Source: Fervidicola ferrireducens (GTDB taxonomy: Bacteria; Bacillota; Thermosediminibacteria; Thermosediminibacterales; Thermosediminibacteraceae). Taken from it: 64,000 nucleotides of DNA. The position numbers and the translations under genes are program-made. How positions within the stretch are numbered: position 1 is the first letter of the stretch; each line of letters opens with the position of its first letter. The notes under the pieces are model-generated. The model had not been told where the DNA came from. It made no database searches and saw only the letters and a list, made by a program, of their open reading frames with translations. This document shows positions 33,399 through 42,041 of this stretch, one piece after another. The stretch spans positions 152,034 to 216,033 of the forward strand of contig NZ_LOED01000001.1 in NCBI RefSeq assembly GCF_001562425.1, given 5' to 3'.

Positions 33399-35187
33399 TT
33401 TGCCTTTCTCCTTCCACCACGGCTTTGTAAAGCGCGAAAGCTAGATACCCCGCACCGGTGGCGAACCCGGCCCCGGTTCTCACTTCTCCCGTGTTTTTAT
33501 CAAAGCTCTCGCAGAGGATTCCGTTGTCAAAGGGCGCATTTTTTACTATAAAAAGCGCTTCTTCCCTTCTCAGCGGGTTCAGCAGACTCCCGCAAAGCCC
33601 CAGGCCTGAAGGCGTATTGGGGTGGTGATCGCAGGCGAGTTCTTTAAACCGGGCGGTTTCGTCGTAATATTCGTACCGGGGAGAGTAATAATACGACACC
33701 GTATTTTTAAAAACGTCATCCAAAGGCAGGCCATAAAAGACCAGGGTGCCAAGATTTCCCGGCGGGTCGTTATATAGCCTGAAATTCCCCTCCCGGTCTA
33801 TCGACCAGGCATAGAGCCTTTTTCCGTCCACTTCTACGATAAATTTTTTTATGCTCTCTTTAAGCCTCTTTACTCTATTCTCCAGGATACCGGTAGGCCT
33901 TCCGAGTTTTTTATAGACACCTATCAGCTTCTCAAAAGCTTTCAAAACCAGGACGTTGTCGATGAGCACAAAATCGTGGTCGGCTGGGTCGTCCGACGGA
34001 AGAAGGAAAGTCTTGTATAGCCCCATTTCATGGTCGTATTCCTTCTCTATCCTTTCTACGATGTAATCGAATGCTTCCAGCACTTCTTTATCGTAAAAAG
34101 CAAGGTCGAAATCAAGGTCTATAAAATAGCTGCAGGCCTCATCCAGTTCAAAGCCGGGGTACAAAACGGTACCGTCGATGTAATGGGCGTGATCCCCGGC
34201 GTTCCTGTAATGGGTCAAAAGGAGTTCCCGGTAGAGCCTTTCGTAAAACTTCCTGTCGCAGAGTTTGATAGCCCGGAGGGACCATAAGAAACAGTCCCTT
34301 TCCCAGAAAGCGCCGGATACGTAATACCTGTTGCTCCTGGAAGTCATAGCCACCAGCCTGTCGGAGTAAAAGTCCACCGCTGTGCTGAAAAAATAATTGA
34401 AAAAGAGATTTTCATTGAGGATTCTCTCTATATCTTTATCCGTTGAAGTTATTATTCTTTCCCTCAGAAATTCAGCAAATTCCTTATATATCCTCTCCAG
34501 GCCCTTTCTCCTCAGGTGAATCAGCGTAGTGCTGGCCCCGTCGGGGTCAGCATTGAGGGCAAAATACAGGGCGTTTTTTGTACCTGCCTTCAGTTTTAAC
34601 GACGCGATCAGTTCCAGGTCCTCATTAATATCCGTCTCTTTTTCCTCAAAAACACAGGTGAAATCCTTGTCACCGCCCACTGCCGCCGCCAGCGAAAAAT
34701 TATTTCCTTCAAAAGATATACATGGGTTTTTCAGCCATTTGTCGGTAAAAAGCCTTTTTACACCATGGCACTTGTGGGTATTAAAGCGCAGGAAATTGAC
34801 CCTGTCGGGCCTGAAATCATACTTCACTTCAAGGTCTATGTCGCTTTCAAGTTCGTACACAAAACCCTTTTCCCGCAGGTCGGCGTATATCCTGACCCTG
34901 ACGACAAAGTCTTTAAAAATGAATTCGAAGGCTGGAATGTAGTACAGTTCTTTTCTCCATATTACTCTTTCCGGTTTTAATCGCCCGCCGTTTTTATCGT
35001 AAAAATGGGGTTTTAACAGGTATCTGCTTCCTCTTATCTCTATAAGTCCCTTGTTCTGCATCGAAGTAACATTAACGCTTTTTATCGCTCCTTCCCTGTC
35101 GATTTCCGGAAGGGCAATATAACCGCCCGCCATGTATAACACCGGTTCGTTTTCTTTTATTTCCTCAGGCCTTGTGATGAGTTTCAA
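33364..35187 (-). CDS. (alpha/alpha)6-barrel glycosidase, family not assigned
   Basis: A 607-residue cytoplasmic protein: a beta-sandwich-like N-terminal half (residues about 1-230), then a six-hairpin helical barrel with 'RYYVSGAFWERDCFLWSLRA', 'DGTVLYPGFELDEACSYF', 'DDPADHDFVLIDNVLVLKAF' and 'ACDHHPNTPSGLGLCGSL'. This layout occurs in GH15, GH63, GH125 and debranching-type glycosidases; I cannot settle the family. The conserved Asp and Glu in 'WERD' and 'GFELDEA' are candidate catalytic acids. No signal peptide, so it acts on imported glycosides. TTG start after AGGAGG. Confidence 0.7.
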   Translation of the reverse strand: MKLITRPEEIKENEPVLYMAGGYIALPEIDREGAIKSVNVTSMQNKGLIEIRGSRYLLKPHFYDKNGGRLKPERVIWRKELYYIPAFEFIFKDFVVRVRIYADLREKGFVYELESDIDLEVKYDFRPDRVNFLRFNTHKCHGVKRLFTDKWLKNPCISFEGNNFSLAAAVGGDKDFTCVFEEKETDINEDLELIASLKLKAGTKNALYFALNADPDGASTTLIHLRRKGLERIYKEFAEFLRERIITSTDKDIERILNENLFFNYFFSTAVDFYSDRLVAMTSRSNRYYVSGAFWERDCFLWSLRAIKLCDRKFYERLYRELLLTHYRNAGDHAHYIDGTVLYPGFELDEACSYFIDLDFDLAFYDKEVLEAFDYIVERIEKEYDHEMGLYKTFLLPSDDPADHDFVLIDNVLVLKAFEKLIGVYKKLGRPTGILENRVKRLKESIKKFIVEVDGKRLYAWSIDREGNFRLYNDPPGNLGTLVFYGLPLDDVFKNTVSYYYSPRYEYYDETARFKELACDHHPNTPSGLGLCGSLLNPLRREEALFIVKNAPFDNGILCESFDKNTGEVRTGAGFATGAGYLAFALYKAVVEGERQNDKGVRPPAEV

Positions 35188-35275
35188 AAATATCCGCCTC
35201 CTGACGAAAACTAATATCCATCCCTAAAAATTTTCTACGGTTTTTGCCCTTTTCCTGCTGCCGTTTAAAGGTTTG

Positions 35276-35312
35276 TTAAAAAAAGCAAAACCCGAGGTTT
35301 AAACCCTCGGGC
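35276..35312 (-). terminator. Terminator after the nitroreductase gene
   Basis: Minus strand CCCGAGG-GTTTAAA-CCTCGGG followed by TTTTGCTTTTTTT, just after the nitroreductase stop. It ends the ileS-nitroreductase transcript. Confidence 0.88.
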
Positions 35313-35318
35313 TTAAGT

Positions 35319-35828
35319 TTATTCATATTTCTCCCACTTTAGCACTTCGGAAAGCGGCTTTTTGGGTGGATTTGGCGTTTGAGCAGGGTACCCCAGTGGC
35401 ACGAGCGAGATTAGTTCGTACTTTTCGGGCACCCTGAGGAACTGCCTGACCTCCTCGCTGTAAGGCCTCCTGTATCCCGCTACCCAGCAAGAGCCGATAC
35501 CGTGTGCTTTAGCTGCTAGCATGATATTTTCTGTAGCAGCAGAACCATCTTCCACAGCATGCTTGTTGTCCCTCTCGCAAAAAACTGCCACGCAGGCGGC
35601 GGCATCGGCTATGAATTTACCCCATGTTGCAAGCCGCGCCAGTTCCTTTTTTCCTTCTTCGCTGGTTACCACTACGAATACCCAAGGCTGAACGTTATTC
35701 GCAGAAGGAGCAAGTCTTGCGCAGTCTATGATGTCTTCAATTATTTCTTTTGGAATGGGCTTTGCCTCGTACTGGCGCACGCTTCTCCTTTCCTTTAAAA
35801 CCCTAATAGCCTCGTTCACATTACTCAC
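35319..35828 (-). CDS. Nitroreductase-family FMN oxidoreductase
   Basis: A 169-residue nitroreductase: 'VLKERRSVRQYEAKPIPKEI' (phosphate-binding Arg cluster for FMN), 'LAPSANNVQPWVFVVV' and 'AKAHGIGSCWVAGYRRPYSE'. These enzymes reduce nitro compounds, quinones or flavins with NAD(P)H. The start overlaps the ileS stop by eight bases, so it is translationally coupled to ileS and shares its T-box control, an unusual pairing. Natural substrate unknown. Confidence 0.9.
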   Translation of the reverse strand: MSNVNEAIRVLKERRSVRQYEAKPIPKEIIEDIIDCARLAPSANNVQPWVFVVVTSEEGKKELARLATWGKFIADAAACVAVFCERDNKHAVEDGSAATENIMLAAKAHGIGSCWVAGYRRPYSEEVRQFLRVPEKYELISLVPLGYPAQTPNPPKKPLSEVLKWEKYE

Positions 35829-38800
35829 CTCCCATCTTTTTTACTCCCAAAATTGCTCTGTGCCCGTTTATGTCCCACTCCCTGGCGAAGCTGCCCTCAG
35901 GCGGGGCGGCTTTTTCGATGGAAATAGCAAGGGTATCGCCTTTGATTTCTTCGCCGTGGACGTTTAACGCCTCGTCGATTACGCTATCCCCAGTGTAATA
36001 GACGTAAATCTTGTCCTCCACTTCGAATCCGGCTTCTTTCCTCATGTTCTGAATCTTGCTGGTGAGCTCCCGGGCTATTCCTTCCAGCATCAGCTCGCGG
36101 GTAATTGTGGTGTCGAGCACGACGTAGTAGCCGCCTTCTCCTTCTGTGCAGAATCCTTCTTTGTCCTGGGCCCTTATGTCGAGCTCTTCCTGGGTGAGCC
36201 TTACTTCCTGACCTTCCACATTGAGGACGACTTCGCCCTTTTCCCTGGCCTCCCTTATAAGTTCAGCAGCATTGGCTTTGGAAATTTCCCGGGCAATAGC
36301 TGGCATGAGTTTGCCGTATTTGGGGCCCAAAAGGTCAAAGCGCGGCTTTAGCATATAGGTGAAGTACTGTTCCGCCATGTGGATGTATTCGATTTCTTTT
36401 ATGTTCAGCTCTTCTTTTATTATATCAGTCAGGTCTTTCAAGAGCTCTTCATCTCTGGGATTCCTGAGCTGCACCATCATTTTCGAAAGGGGCTGGCGGT
36501 TTTTGATTTTTGCTTTGTTCCTCGCAGCCCGGCCCAATTCTACGATTTTCCTCGCCATTTCCATCTTGTGCTCCAGCTTCTCGTCGATGAGTTCTTGCTG
36601 CACCTCCGGATAATCGCAAAGGTGCACGCTCTCGGGTGCGTCGGGGTAAGGAACCCTCACCAGGTTCTGATAGAGTTCTTCGGTGATGAACGGAACGAAG
36701 GGCGCCGCCATCTTTATGAACGTGACCAGTGCTTCGTAAAGGGTGAGGTACGCCGCGATTTTGTCGTTGTCCATTTCGGACTTCCAGAACCTTTCCCGGC
36801 ACCGGCGAACGTACCAGTTGCTCATGTCGTCCACCAGCTGTTCTAAAGCCCTTGCTGCCGTCGTTATGTCGAAATGGTCCAGGCTTTCTCTGACTTTCTT
36901 GTTGGTGCTGTTTATCCTGGAAAGCAGCCACCGGTCCATCTCGGACCTTTCTTTCGGGTCAAGAGAATATTTCCTCGGGTCAAAATTGTCAATGCTGGCG
37001 TATAACGTGAAGAATGAATATATGTTCCAAAGGGTCCCCAAAAATCTCCTCTGGGCCTCGCTCACGGCCTCCTTGTAAAAGCGGCTCGGCATCCACGGAG
37101 GGCTGGCCACGTACAGGTACCACCGCATCGCATCGGCTCCCTGCTCGTTGAGCACCTCCCAGGGGTCGAGCACGTTGCCCTTGTGCTTGCTCATCTTCTG
37201 CCCGTACTGGTCGAGGACGTGTCCCATAACGAGGACGTTCTTGTAGGGCGAGGTATCAAACAGCAACGTTGAAATCACAAAGAGGCTGTAGAACCATCCC
37301 CTGGTCTGGTCTATGGCTTCGGATATGAAGTCAGCAGGGAAACGTTCCCTGAACACTTCTTCGTTTTCGAAAGGATAGTGGAACTGGGCAAAGGGCATGG
37401 AGCCTGAATCAAACCAGCAATCTATAACTTCGGGAACGCGCTTCATGTCGCCGCCGCAGTCAGGGCACCTCAATATAACTTCGTCCACATAGGGCTTGTG
37501 CAGCTCTATATCTCCAATTGGCAGCTTGCTCATCGCCTTCATTTCTTCGATGCTTCCCACGGCGTGTTCCTTACCGCACTCTTCACATACCCAGATGTTT
37601 AAGGGCGTGCCCCAGTAGCGCTCGCGGCTAAAACACCAATCTATGACGTTTTCCAGGAAATTGCCAAAACGTCCATCTCTTATATGTTCCGGGTGCCATC
37701 CAATTTTTTGGTTTAACTCCAAAAGTCTTTCTTTTACCGCCGTCGTCTTGATGAACCAGCTGCTCCTGGCATAATAAAGAAGCGGCGTGTCGCATCTCCA
37801 GCAGAACGGATAGGTATGAAGGTATCTTTCGGATTTGTAAAGAAGCCCCCTCTGTTTCAAGTTCTTTATTATATCCTTGTCGGCATCTTTCACGAACATT
37901 CCCGCCCAGGGCGCGACTTTTTCGGTAAATCTTCCCTGGGTGTCCACGGGCTGCAGTATCGGAAGTCCGTATTTCTGCCCCATCCGGTAGTCGTCCTCAC
38001 CGAAGGCCGGCGCCATGTGCACTATCCCCGTTCCTTCGTCCATGGTCACGAAATCTCCCGTTACTACGTAAAAAGCTTTATCCTTGTATTCTTCAAAGAA
38101 CGGAAATACTGGCTTGTACTTTAGTCCCGCAAGTTTGTCCCCCGGGAATTTCTCTAAAACCTCGTATTCCCCTTCTACGACGCCCAGCCTTTCTTCCGCA
38201 AGTATCAGCCTTTCCCCGTTTTGCTCGATTTTTACGTAGGTCGCATCTTCCTTTACCGCCAGCGCCACATTCGACGGTAGCGTCCACGGCGTCGTGGTCC
38301 AAACGAGGAAATAAGTACTGTCCTCGCCTTCCAGCGGGAACTTCACAAATACCGACGGGTCTTCCACTTCCTCGTAACCCTGGGCCACTTCATGGCTGGA
38401 AAGCGACGTTCCACACCTGGGACAGTAGGGCACTACTTTGTGGCCTTTGTAAAGCAGGCCTTTCTCCCAGATTTTTTTCAACGCCCACCAAACCGATTCG
38501 ATGTAGGTGTTGTGGTAGGTGACGTAGGGGTTCTCCATATCTATCCAGAAGCCTACCCGCTCGGTCATCCTCTTCCATTCCTGCTCGTATGTGAATACGC
38601 TTTCCTTGCACTTTTTAATGAACTCTTCGACGCCGTATTCCTCGATTTGGGGCTTTCCGCTTATCCCTAGCTGTTTTTCCACTTCCAGTTCTACCGGAAG
38701 GCCGTGCGTGTCCCAGCCCCCCTTGCGCTCCACTCTGTAGCCCAACATGGTTTTGTACCTCGGAATCAGGTCCTTTATAACCCTGGTAAGGACGTGGCCT

Positions 38801-38967
38801 GCGTGGGGTTTACCGTTAGCGGTAGGGGGGCCTTCATAGAAAACGTAGTGCGGGGCGTCTTTTCGATTTTCCAAAGTCTTTTCGAAAATCCTTTCTTTTT
38901 TCCAAAAATCAAGCACCTTTTCTTCGATGGGAACAAAGTTCATAGTAGGTTCTACTTTTTTGAACAT
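35821..38967 (-). CDS. ileS: Isoleucyl-tRNA synthetase
   Basis: A 1048-residue class I synthetase. HIGH motif as 'GPPTANGKPHAGHVLTR', KMSKS as 'GQKMSKHKGNVLDPWEVL', and the editing-domain region 'VVTGDFVTMDEGTGIVHMAP'. The anticodon-binding C-terminal domain carries DUF5915-like strands. The length and the C-terminus suggest the IleS type 2 (eukaryote/archaea-like) form, which is typically less sensitive to mupirocin; this subtype call is an inference. It is controlled by an upstream T-box leader. Confidence 0.96.
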   Translation of the reverse strand: MFKKVEPTMNFVPIEEKVLDFWKKERIFEKTLENRKDAPHYVFYEGPPTANGKPHAGHVLTRVIKDLIPRYKTMLGYRVERKGGWDTHGLPVELEVEKQLGISGKPQIEEYGVEEFIKKCKESVFTYEQEWKRMTERVGFWIDMENPYVTYHNTYIESVWWALKKIWEKGLLYKGHKVVPYCPRCGTSLSSHEVAQGYEEVEDPSVFVKFPLEGEDSTYFLVWTTTPWTLPSNVALAVKEDATYVKIEQNGERLILAEERLGVVEGEYEVLEKFPGDKLAGLKYKPVFPFFEEYKDKAFYVVTGDFVTMDEGTGIVHMAPAFGEDDYRMGQKYGLPILQPVDTQGRFTEKVAPWAGMFVKDADKDIIKNLKQRGLLYKSERYLHTYPFCWRCDTPLLYYARSSWFIKTTAVKERLLELNQKIGWHPEHIRDGRFGNFLENVIDWCFSRERYWGTPLNIWVCEECGKEHAVGSIEEMKAMSKLPIGDIELHKPYVDEVILRCPDCGGDMKRVPEVIDCWFDSGSMPFAQFHYPFENEEVFRERFPADFISEAIDQTRGWFYSLFVISTLLFDTSPYKNVLVMGHVLDQYGQKMSKHKGNVLDPWEVLNEQGADAMRWYLYVASPPWMPSRFYKEAVSEAQRRFLGTLWNIYSFFTLYASIDNFDPRKYSLDPKERSEMDRWLLSRINSTNKKVRESLDHFDITTAARALEQLVDDMSNWYVRRCRERFWKSEMDNDKIAAYLTLYEALVTFIKMAAPFVPFITEELYQNLVRVPYPDAPESVHLCDYPEVQQELIDEKLEHKMEMARKIVELGRAARNKAKIKNRQPLSKMMVQLRNPRDEELLKDLTDIIKEELNIKEIEYIHMAEQYFTYMLKPRFDLLGPKYGKLMPAIAREISKANAAELIREAREKGEVVLNVEGQEVRLTQEELDIRAQDKEGFCTEGEGGYYVVLDTTITRELMLEGIARELTSKIQNMRKEAGFEVEDKIYVYYTGDSVIDEALNVHGEEIKGDTLAISIEKAAPPEGSFAREWDINGHRAILGVKKMGGE

Positions 38968-39023
38968 ATTAACTTATATCCCTCCATCAAAAATCCTTGC
39001 AGCTATGTATTTTCCATAAAACG

Positions 39024-39271
39024 AAAAATCTCGCCCCAAAAAAGGGGCGAGACTGCTCCCGCGGTACCACCCTGATGGAACCGGGCGAAATCCGCCCGGC
39101 CCTCTCATTGAGATAACGGCAAAGCCGTAGGCTCCTACTCCTTGCGTTTCGGGCCTCGCTCCGGGGGGATTTTCGGCCACCGGTAATCCGCCGGTCTCCC
39201 ACCGCCACCGGCTCGCTTGGGGTTTCCCGGTGCTTACTTTCCCCGTCATCGCTTTTACATTTTCAATTTTT
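39024..39271 (-). promoter_or_regulatory. T-box leader (isoleucine) upstream of ileS
   Basis: A T-box riboswitch on the minus strand. The T-box core reads AGGGTGGTACCGCGG at 39059-39073. It is followed by the terminator stem CTCGCCCC/GGGGCGAG with an ATTTTTCG tail at 39024-39051. Stem I begins GATGACGGGGAAAGTAA, and a specifier ATC (Ile) is visible in GAAAATCCCC at 39168-39170. Uncharged tRNA-Ile would bind the specifier and the T-box bulge and favour antitermination. Confidence 0.95.
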
Positions 39272-39275
39272 TTCT

Positions 39276-39304
39276 AATATACCCTACTTTTCAACCTTTG
39301 TCAA
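39276..39304 (-). promoter_or_regulatory. Promoter of the ileS T-box transcript
   Basis: Minus strand TTGACA, 17-base spacer, TATATT. The -35 overlaps the bpsA stop codon, so the ileS promoter is embedded in the end of the upstream gene. Confidence 0.8.
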
Positions 39305-40377
39305 CGGCTTTTCTCCGGCTTATATATTAAAGCCTCTTCGTCCACATAAAGTTCGCAGGGCATGGGTTTGTTTTCGATTTTCTCAAAGCCGCTCACTGTT
39401 TCTATGCGGTACATCGAAGACCTGTACCAGTTGAGCTTCGGTTTCACCTGAACGAAGGAGTAGTCATCCCTGATGCTTCCCAAGAGGTAGTCCCAGTTGA
39501 CGTAATGGTTAAAATTGTCTATTATGTCCGTAATGGCTACTTTAAATTTGGAAAGCAGCATCTGCTGGAACTGGCTCCACTTTTTAAGCGACGCCTCGGT
39601 GCGGGTTAACCCGAAATATCCGGCACAGCCTTCCCCTGAAAGGCTCGAAAGCCCCCGCGTCATGCAAACTTCTAAGGCCTCGAGCGTCTCAGGCGGGTCG
39701 GTGTTGAAGGTGTCGAAATACCCCACGTACTGTTCTGGAAGTTTGTCCCTGAAGTCGTATTTAAATGCCTTTACAGGCACGTTGAGCTTTGATGCCTTTT
39801 CGTTGATGTAATTTACAAGTCTATCGTCTATCTCCAGGACAACGATTTCTTTGGGCATTCCGGTAAGACCGGCTGCCAAACTCAGAAGGTCATCATCGCC
39901 AAGCACTAAAAGTTTTTTGCCTTCAAGGTCTCCGCGTTCGGTCATAAGGGCTACTCTCGCCATGACACTGGCCGTAGTGATGTATCCCTGGTCATAGTCT
40001 ATAATGGCTTTGGGTCGGTCTACCGTAAGCTCATCGAATTTTTGCATCCATTCCTTTATTTTTTCCAATCCGATTCCGCGACCTTCACAGGCAGGGCACG
40101 TGTAGTCCCTTCTAGGTGCTATCGAATTATCTTTCAAGAATTCCTGTCCCTGCCGTGTAAGAGTAATAGCTCCGTCCTGGTCGACGCTGACAAGCCCTCT
40201 TTCCCTTAGAGCACCTATTATCTCCGCTACAACACTAAACGGTTTTTGAACAGTGCATACTATTTCCCAAAAATGCGAGGAACTTGCAAGACCCGAGATT
40301 ACCTTTTCCACATCCCGCACAGTAGTATCCACTTTCGTCTTCGCGGTCACTTCCTCTGAAAGTTGCCTGACGTCCAT
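39301..40377 (-). CDS. bpsA: Branched-chain polyamine synthase BpsA (DUF43 family)
   Basis: A 358-residue protein of the N4-bis(aminopropyl)spermidine synthase family. An N-terminal winged-helix-like domain ends at the zinc-like 'RDYTCPACEGRGIG'. The catalytic Rossmann domain has 'IIDYDQGYITTASVMARVAL', 'KKLLVLGDDDLLSLAAGLTG', the acidic 'VVLEIDDRLVNYINEKASKL' and the active-site motif 'DTFNTDPPET'. BpsA adds aminopropyl groups to spermidine and is characteristic of thermophiles. GGAGGTGAG precedes the ATG. It is transcribed alone behind a strong promoter and a structured leader. Confidence 0.9.
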   Translation of the reverse strand: MDVRQLSEEVTAKTKVDTTVRDVEKVISGLASSSHFWEIVCTVQKPFSVVAEIIGALRERGLVSVDQDGAITLTRQGQEFLKDNSIAPRRDYTCPACEGRGIGLEKIKEWMQKFDELTVDRPKAIIDYDQGYITTASVMARVALMTERGDLEGKKLLVLGDDDLLSLAAGLTGMPKEIVVLEIDDRLVNYINEKASKLNVPVKAFKYDFRDKLPEQYVGYFDTFNTDPPETLEALEVCMTRGLSSLSGEGCAGYFGLTRTEASLKKWSQFQQMLLSKFKVAITDIIDNFNHYVNWDYLLGSIRDDYSFVQVKPKLNWYRSSMYRIETVSGFEKIENKPMPCELYVDEEALIYKPEKSR

Positions 40378-40401
40378 GACCTCACCTCCATATTGCGATT
40401 T

Positions 40402-40429
40402 AAAAAGGACCCTGCTTTATACAAGGCCC
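40402..40429 (-). terminator. Possible attenuator in the bpsA leader
   Basis: Minus strand GGGCCTTG can pair with CAGGGTCC (eight pairs, two of them G-U) around TATAAAG, followed by TTTTTAAA. It lies between the bpsA promoter and its ribosome site, where a conditional terminator would sit. Confidence 0.55.
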
Positions 40430-40453
40430 TGAACCGAAAGAGAAATATCTCAT

Positions 40454-40469
40454 TTGCCGCGAACGGCAA
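40454..40469 (-). other. UUCG-capped hairpin at the 5' end of the bpsA mRNA
   Basis: Minus strand TTGCCG-TTCG-CGGCAA, a perfect six-pair stem with a UUCG loop. It starts about three bases after the -10 hexamer and so spans or abuts the likely transcription start. Confidence 0.6.
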
Positions 40470-40471
40470 TA

Positions 40472-40500
40472 ATTATATAATTTAAAGCCACTAAAGTCAA
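40472..40500 (-). promoter_or_regulatory. Promoter of bpsA
   Basis: Minus strand TTGACT at 40495-40500, 17-base spacer, TATAAT at 40472-40477. Near consensus, about 95 bases upstream of the bpsA ATG. Confidence 0.8.
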
Positions 40501-40626
40501 GAGCAGTCAAAATGCCGTATCGGCTTAAATCAAAATAAAATTTACATTCTGGGGATTTAAATCGCATTAAGAGGATTCCTTTATAAAATTATATAAGATA
40601 TTATACCCACAATCTAAGTTTTATAT

Positions 40627-40657
40627 AAAAAATTTCCCCTCACCGAGGAAAATTTCA
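40627..40657 (-). terminator. Hairpin with T-run beside the intron-like remnant
   Basis: Minus strand AAATTTTCCTC-GGT-GAGGGGAAATTT followed by TTTATA. A good stem with an AT-rich base. It could end transcripts coming from the accessory patch. Confidence 0.55.
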
Positions 40658-40659
40658 AC

Positions 40660-40821
40660 GGGAAATGGCACTATAGGGCGTAATTTATCGGTCAAGCCTG
40701 TCAAGCTTCGAAACTGCCTATAGGCGTTTCTCAGAGTGTATACCCTTGCCTTTAGCAAAAGACTTTGCTTCTCGTCTGCAGTGGACTTTTACTACCGAGT
40801 TAACGCCCATACCATGCGCAC
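40660..40821 (-). mobile_element. Group II intron-like 5' fragment (possible group IIC remnant)
   Basis: On the minus strand, directly after the T-tract of a terminator hairpin, the sequence begins GTGCGCATGGTATGGGCG and continues TTAACTCGGTAGTAAAAGTC. This resembles the GUGCG start and the first part of domain I of bacterial group II introns. Group IIC introns insert just behind terminator hairpins, which fits this position. No reverse transcriptase and no domain V are visible, so at most a truncated remnant is present. The 3' limit is arbitrary. Confidence 0.4.
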
Positions 40822-40854
40822 AAAAATTAGAGGCGCCTTTAAATAATCGCCTCT
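40822..40854 (-). terminator. Terminator of the 40.9-42.3 kb cassette
   Basis: Minus strand AGAGGCG/CGCCTCT stem around an AT-rich 12-base loop, followed by AATTTTT. It lies about 55 bases after the stop of the 227-residue gene. Confidence 0.75.
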
Positions 40855-40909
40855 TCTTTATCTGTTTCTCCTCCATTTATGAATTTGTTTACCAATTGTG
40901 GATAGTATA

Positions 40910-41593
40910 CTACAAAATTTTTTTATATAATAGATTGTTTCTATATACGTACATTTCAAATTTATCTAGAATGAAATTTTTTGATGCCATAAAGACACCG
41001 TTTATAAAAACTTCTACAGACCATTTACCATTAATAATTAAGTTACAATCATCTAAATCTTTTAAATCTATTCCAGAAAAAGCTCTCCTTTTTCTTCTAT
41101 GGTCATTTTGAACAAATATATCTATGGCCCCTACAATAATTTGCTCGGGGTTTTTCCAAAACATACTTATGACCAAATCATCTTTTACATTACTTAATTG
41201 AACAAAACAAATTACATTACTATCAAAAGAAGTAATTGTATCGGTTATACCAATTGGATTATAAAATTCATCGATACCTAAACATATACATATATAATCG
41301 ATTACAGGCATAAATCTCGTTATTTTAAGTTGAGACGCACAAATTGATGAAAAAATCCCTTTTTTGTTTATTTGAATATACCTTTCTGCTCTTGGATCAT
41401 TTAAATAATATACATCATTTACCACAAACTTGTATATTAACGCATCATCTTTCTCAATTATTGCGTGCCATGACTTATCATTTTCGTTGAATGACATAGA
41501 AACTTTTTGTAGTGAGTCAATATCGTTGCTACTAAAGTATAATACATTAACACTTCTAGCAAAATCATTCTGATATTCAAGATGGTAAATCAT
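40910..41593 (-). CDS. Unrecognised two-domain beta-rich protein
   Basis: A 227-residue protein I cannot name. The N-terminal 90 residues look like a carbohydrate-binding CBM48-type fold ('SWHAIIEKDDALIYKFVVND' then 'YYLNDPRAERY'). The C-terminal 90 look like an Ig-type beta-sandwich ('VISMFWKNPEQIIVGAIDIF', 'NGKWSVEVFINGVFMASKNF'). There is no signal peptide, membrane segment or catalytic motif. It is AT-rich compared with flanking housekeeping genes. I placed the start at the ATG 41593; a TTG at 41614 is the longer alternative. It is the last gene of a small cassette. Confidence 0.65.
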   Translation of the reverse strand: MIYHLEYQNDFARSVNVLYFSSNDIDSLQKVSMSFNENDKSWHAIIEKDDALIYKFVVNDVYYLNDPRAERYIQINKKGIFSSICASQLKITRFMPVIDYICICLGIDEFYNPIGITDTITSFDSNVICFVQLSNVKDDLVISMFWKNPEQIIVGAIDIFVQNDHRRKRRAFSGIDLKDLDDCNLIINGKWSVEVFINGVFMASKNFILDKFEMYVYRNNLLYKKIL

Positions 41594-41646
41594 TAAAAGG
41601 ACTTCCTTCCTCAATTCTTAATACTTTTTTAATGTTAATGTTTTAT

Positions 41647-41814
41647 TTAAATTTTTGAAGAAATAACATCCCATAAGTATTGAAAAGCGGTTAAAGATAA
41701 TGCAAAGTAAAGAGCACTTTTTAAAGCAAGTTTGATAGAATTATTTGTCCTTTCTTTGTAGTGGAGTAAATAAGAAAACAGACCATATGCTATAAATTTG
41801 TTATTTTTAGTTAT
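41647..41814 (-). pseudogene. Decayed paralogue of the adjacent 59-residue membrane protein
   Basis: An open stretch of about 55 codons ending at TAA. It contains 'IKLALKSALYFALSLTAFQY' then 'LWDVISSKI', which lines up with 'FKRAFRSAFFISLAATIAQF' and 'LWDMLLKK' of the next gene upstream. No ATG, GTG or TTG start stands in frame after the preceding stop, so it looks like a tandem duplicate that lost its beginning. Confidence 0.55.
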
Positions 41815-41839
41815 TTATTCAGGATATTTTATAAATAAA

Positions 41840-42019
41840 TTACTTTTTTAGTAACATATCCCATAGAAATTGTGCTATAGTAGCAGCGAGTGATATAAAA
41901 AATGCACTCCTAAAAGCTCTTTTAAAAGGATAATTTTTCCCTTTACAAAATAAATAAAGAATAATAGATAGCGAGCTCAACAAAAAAATAAATCTTTCTA
42001 TATAACTATATATATTCAT
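41840..42019 (-). CDS. Small two-helix membrane protein, unrecognised
   Basis: A 59-residue protein, too short for most gene callers. It has AAAGGAG about nine bases before its ATG. It has two hydrophobic helices ('FIFLLSSLSIILYLFC' and 'AFFISLAATIAQFLW') separated by a basic loop ('KGKNYPFKRAFRS'). It starts 22 bases after a 101-residue gene of unknown function and is followed by a decayed copy of itself. Size and topology resemble immunity or small toxin-regulating membrane proteins, but this is only an analogy. Confidence 0.65.
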   Translation of the reverse strand: MNIYSYIERFIFLLSSLSIILYLFCKGKNYPFKRAFRSAFFISLAATIAQFLWDMLLKK

Positions 42020-42041
42020 AAGTATTTAACTCCTTTACTGC

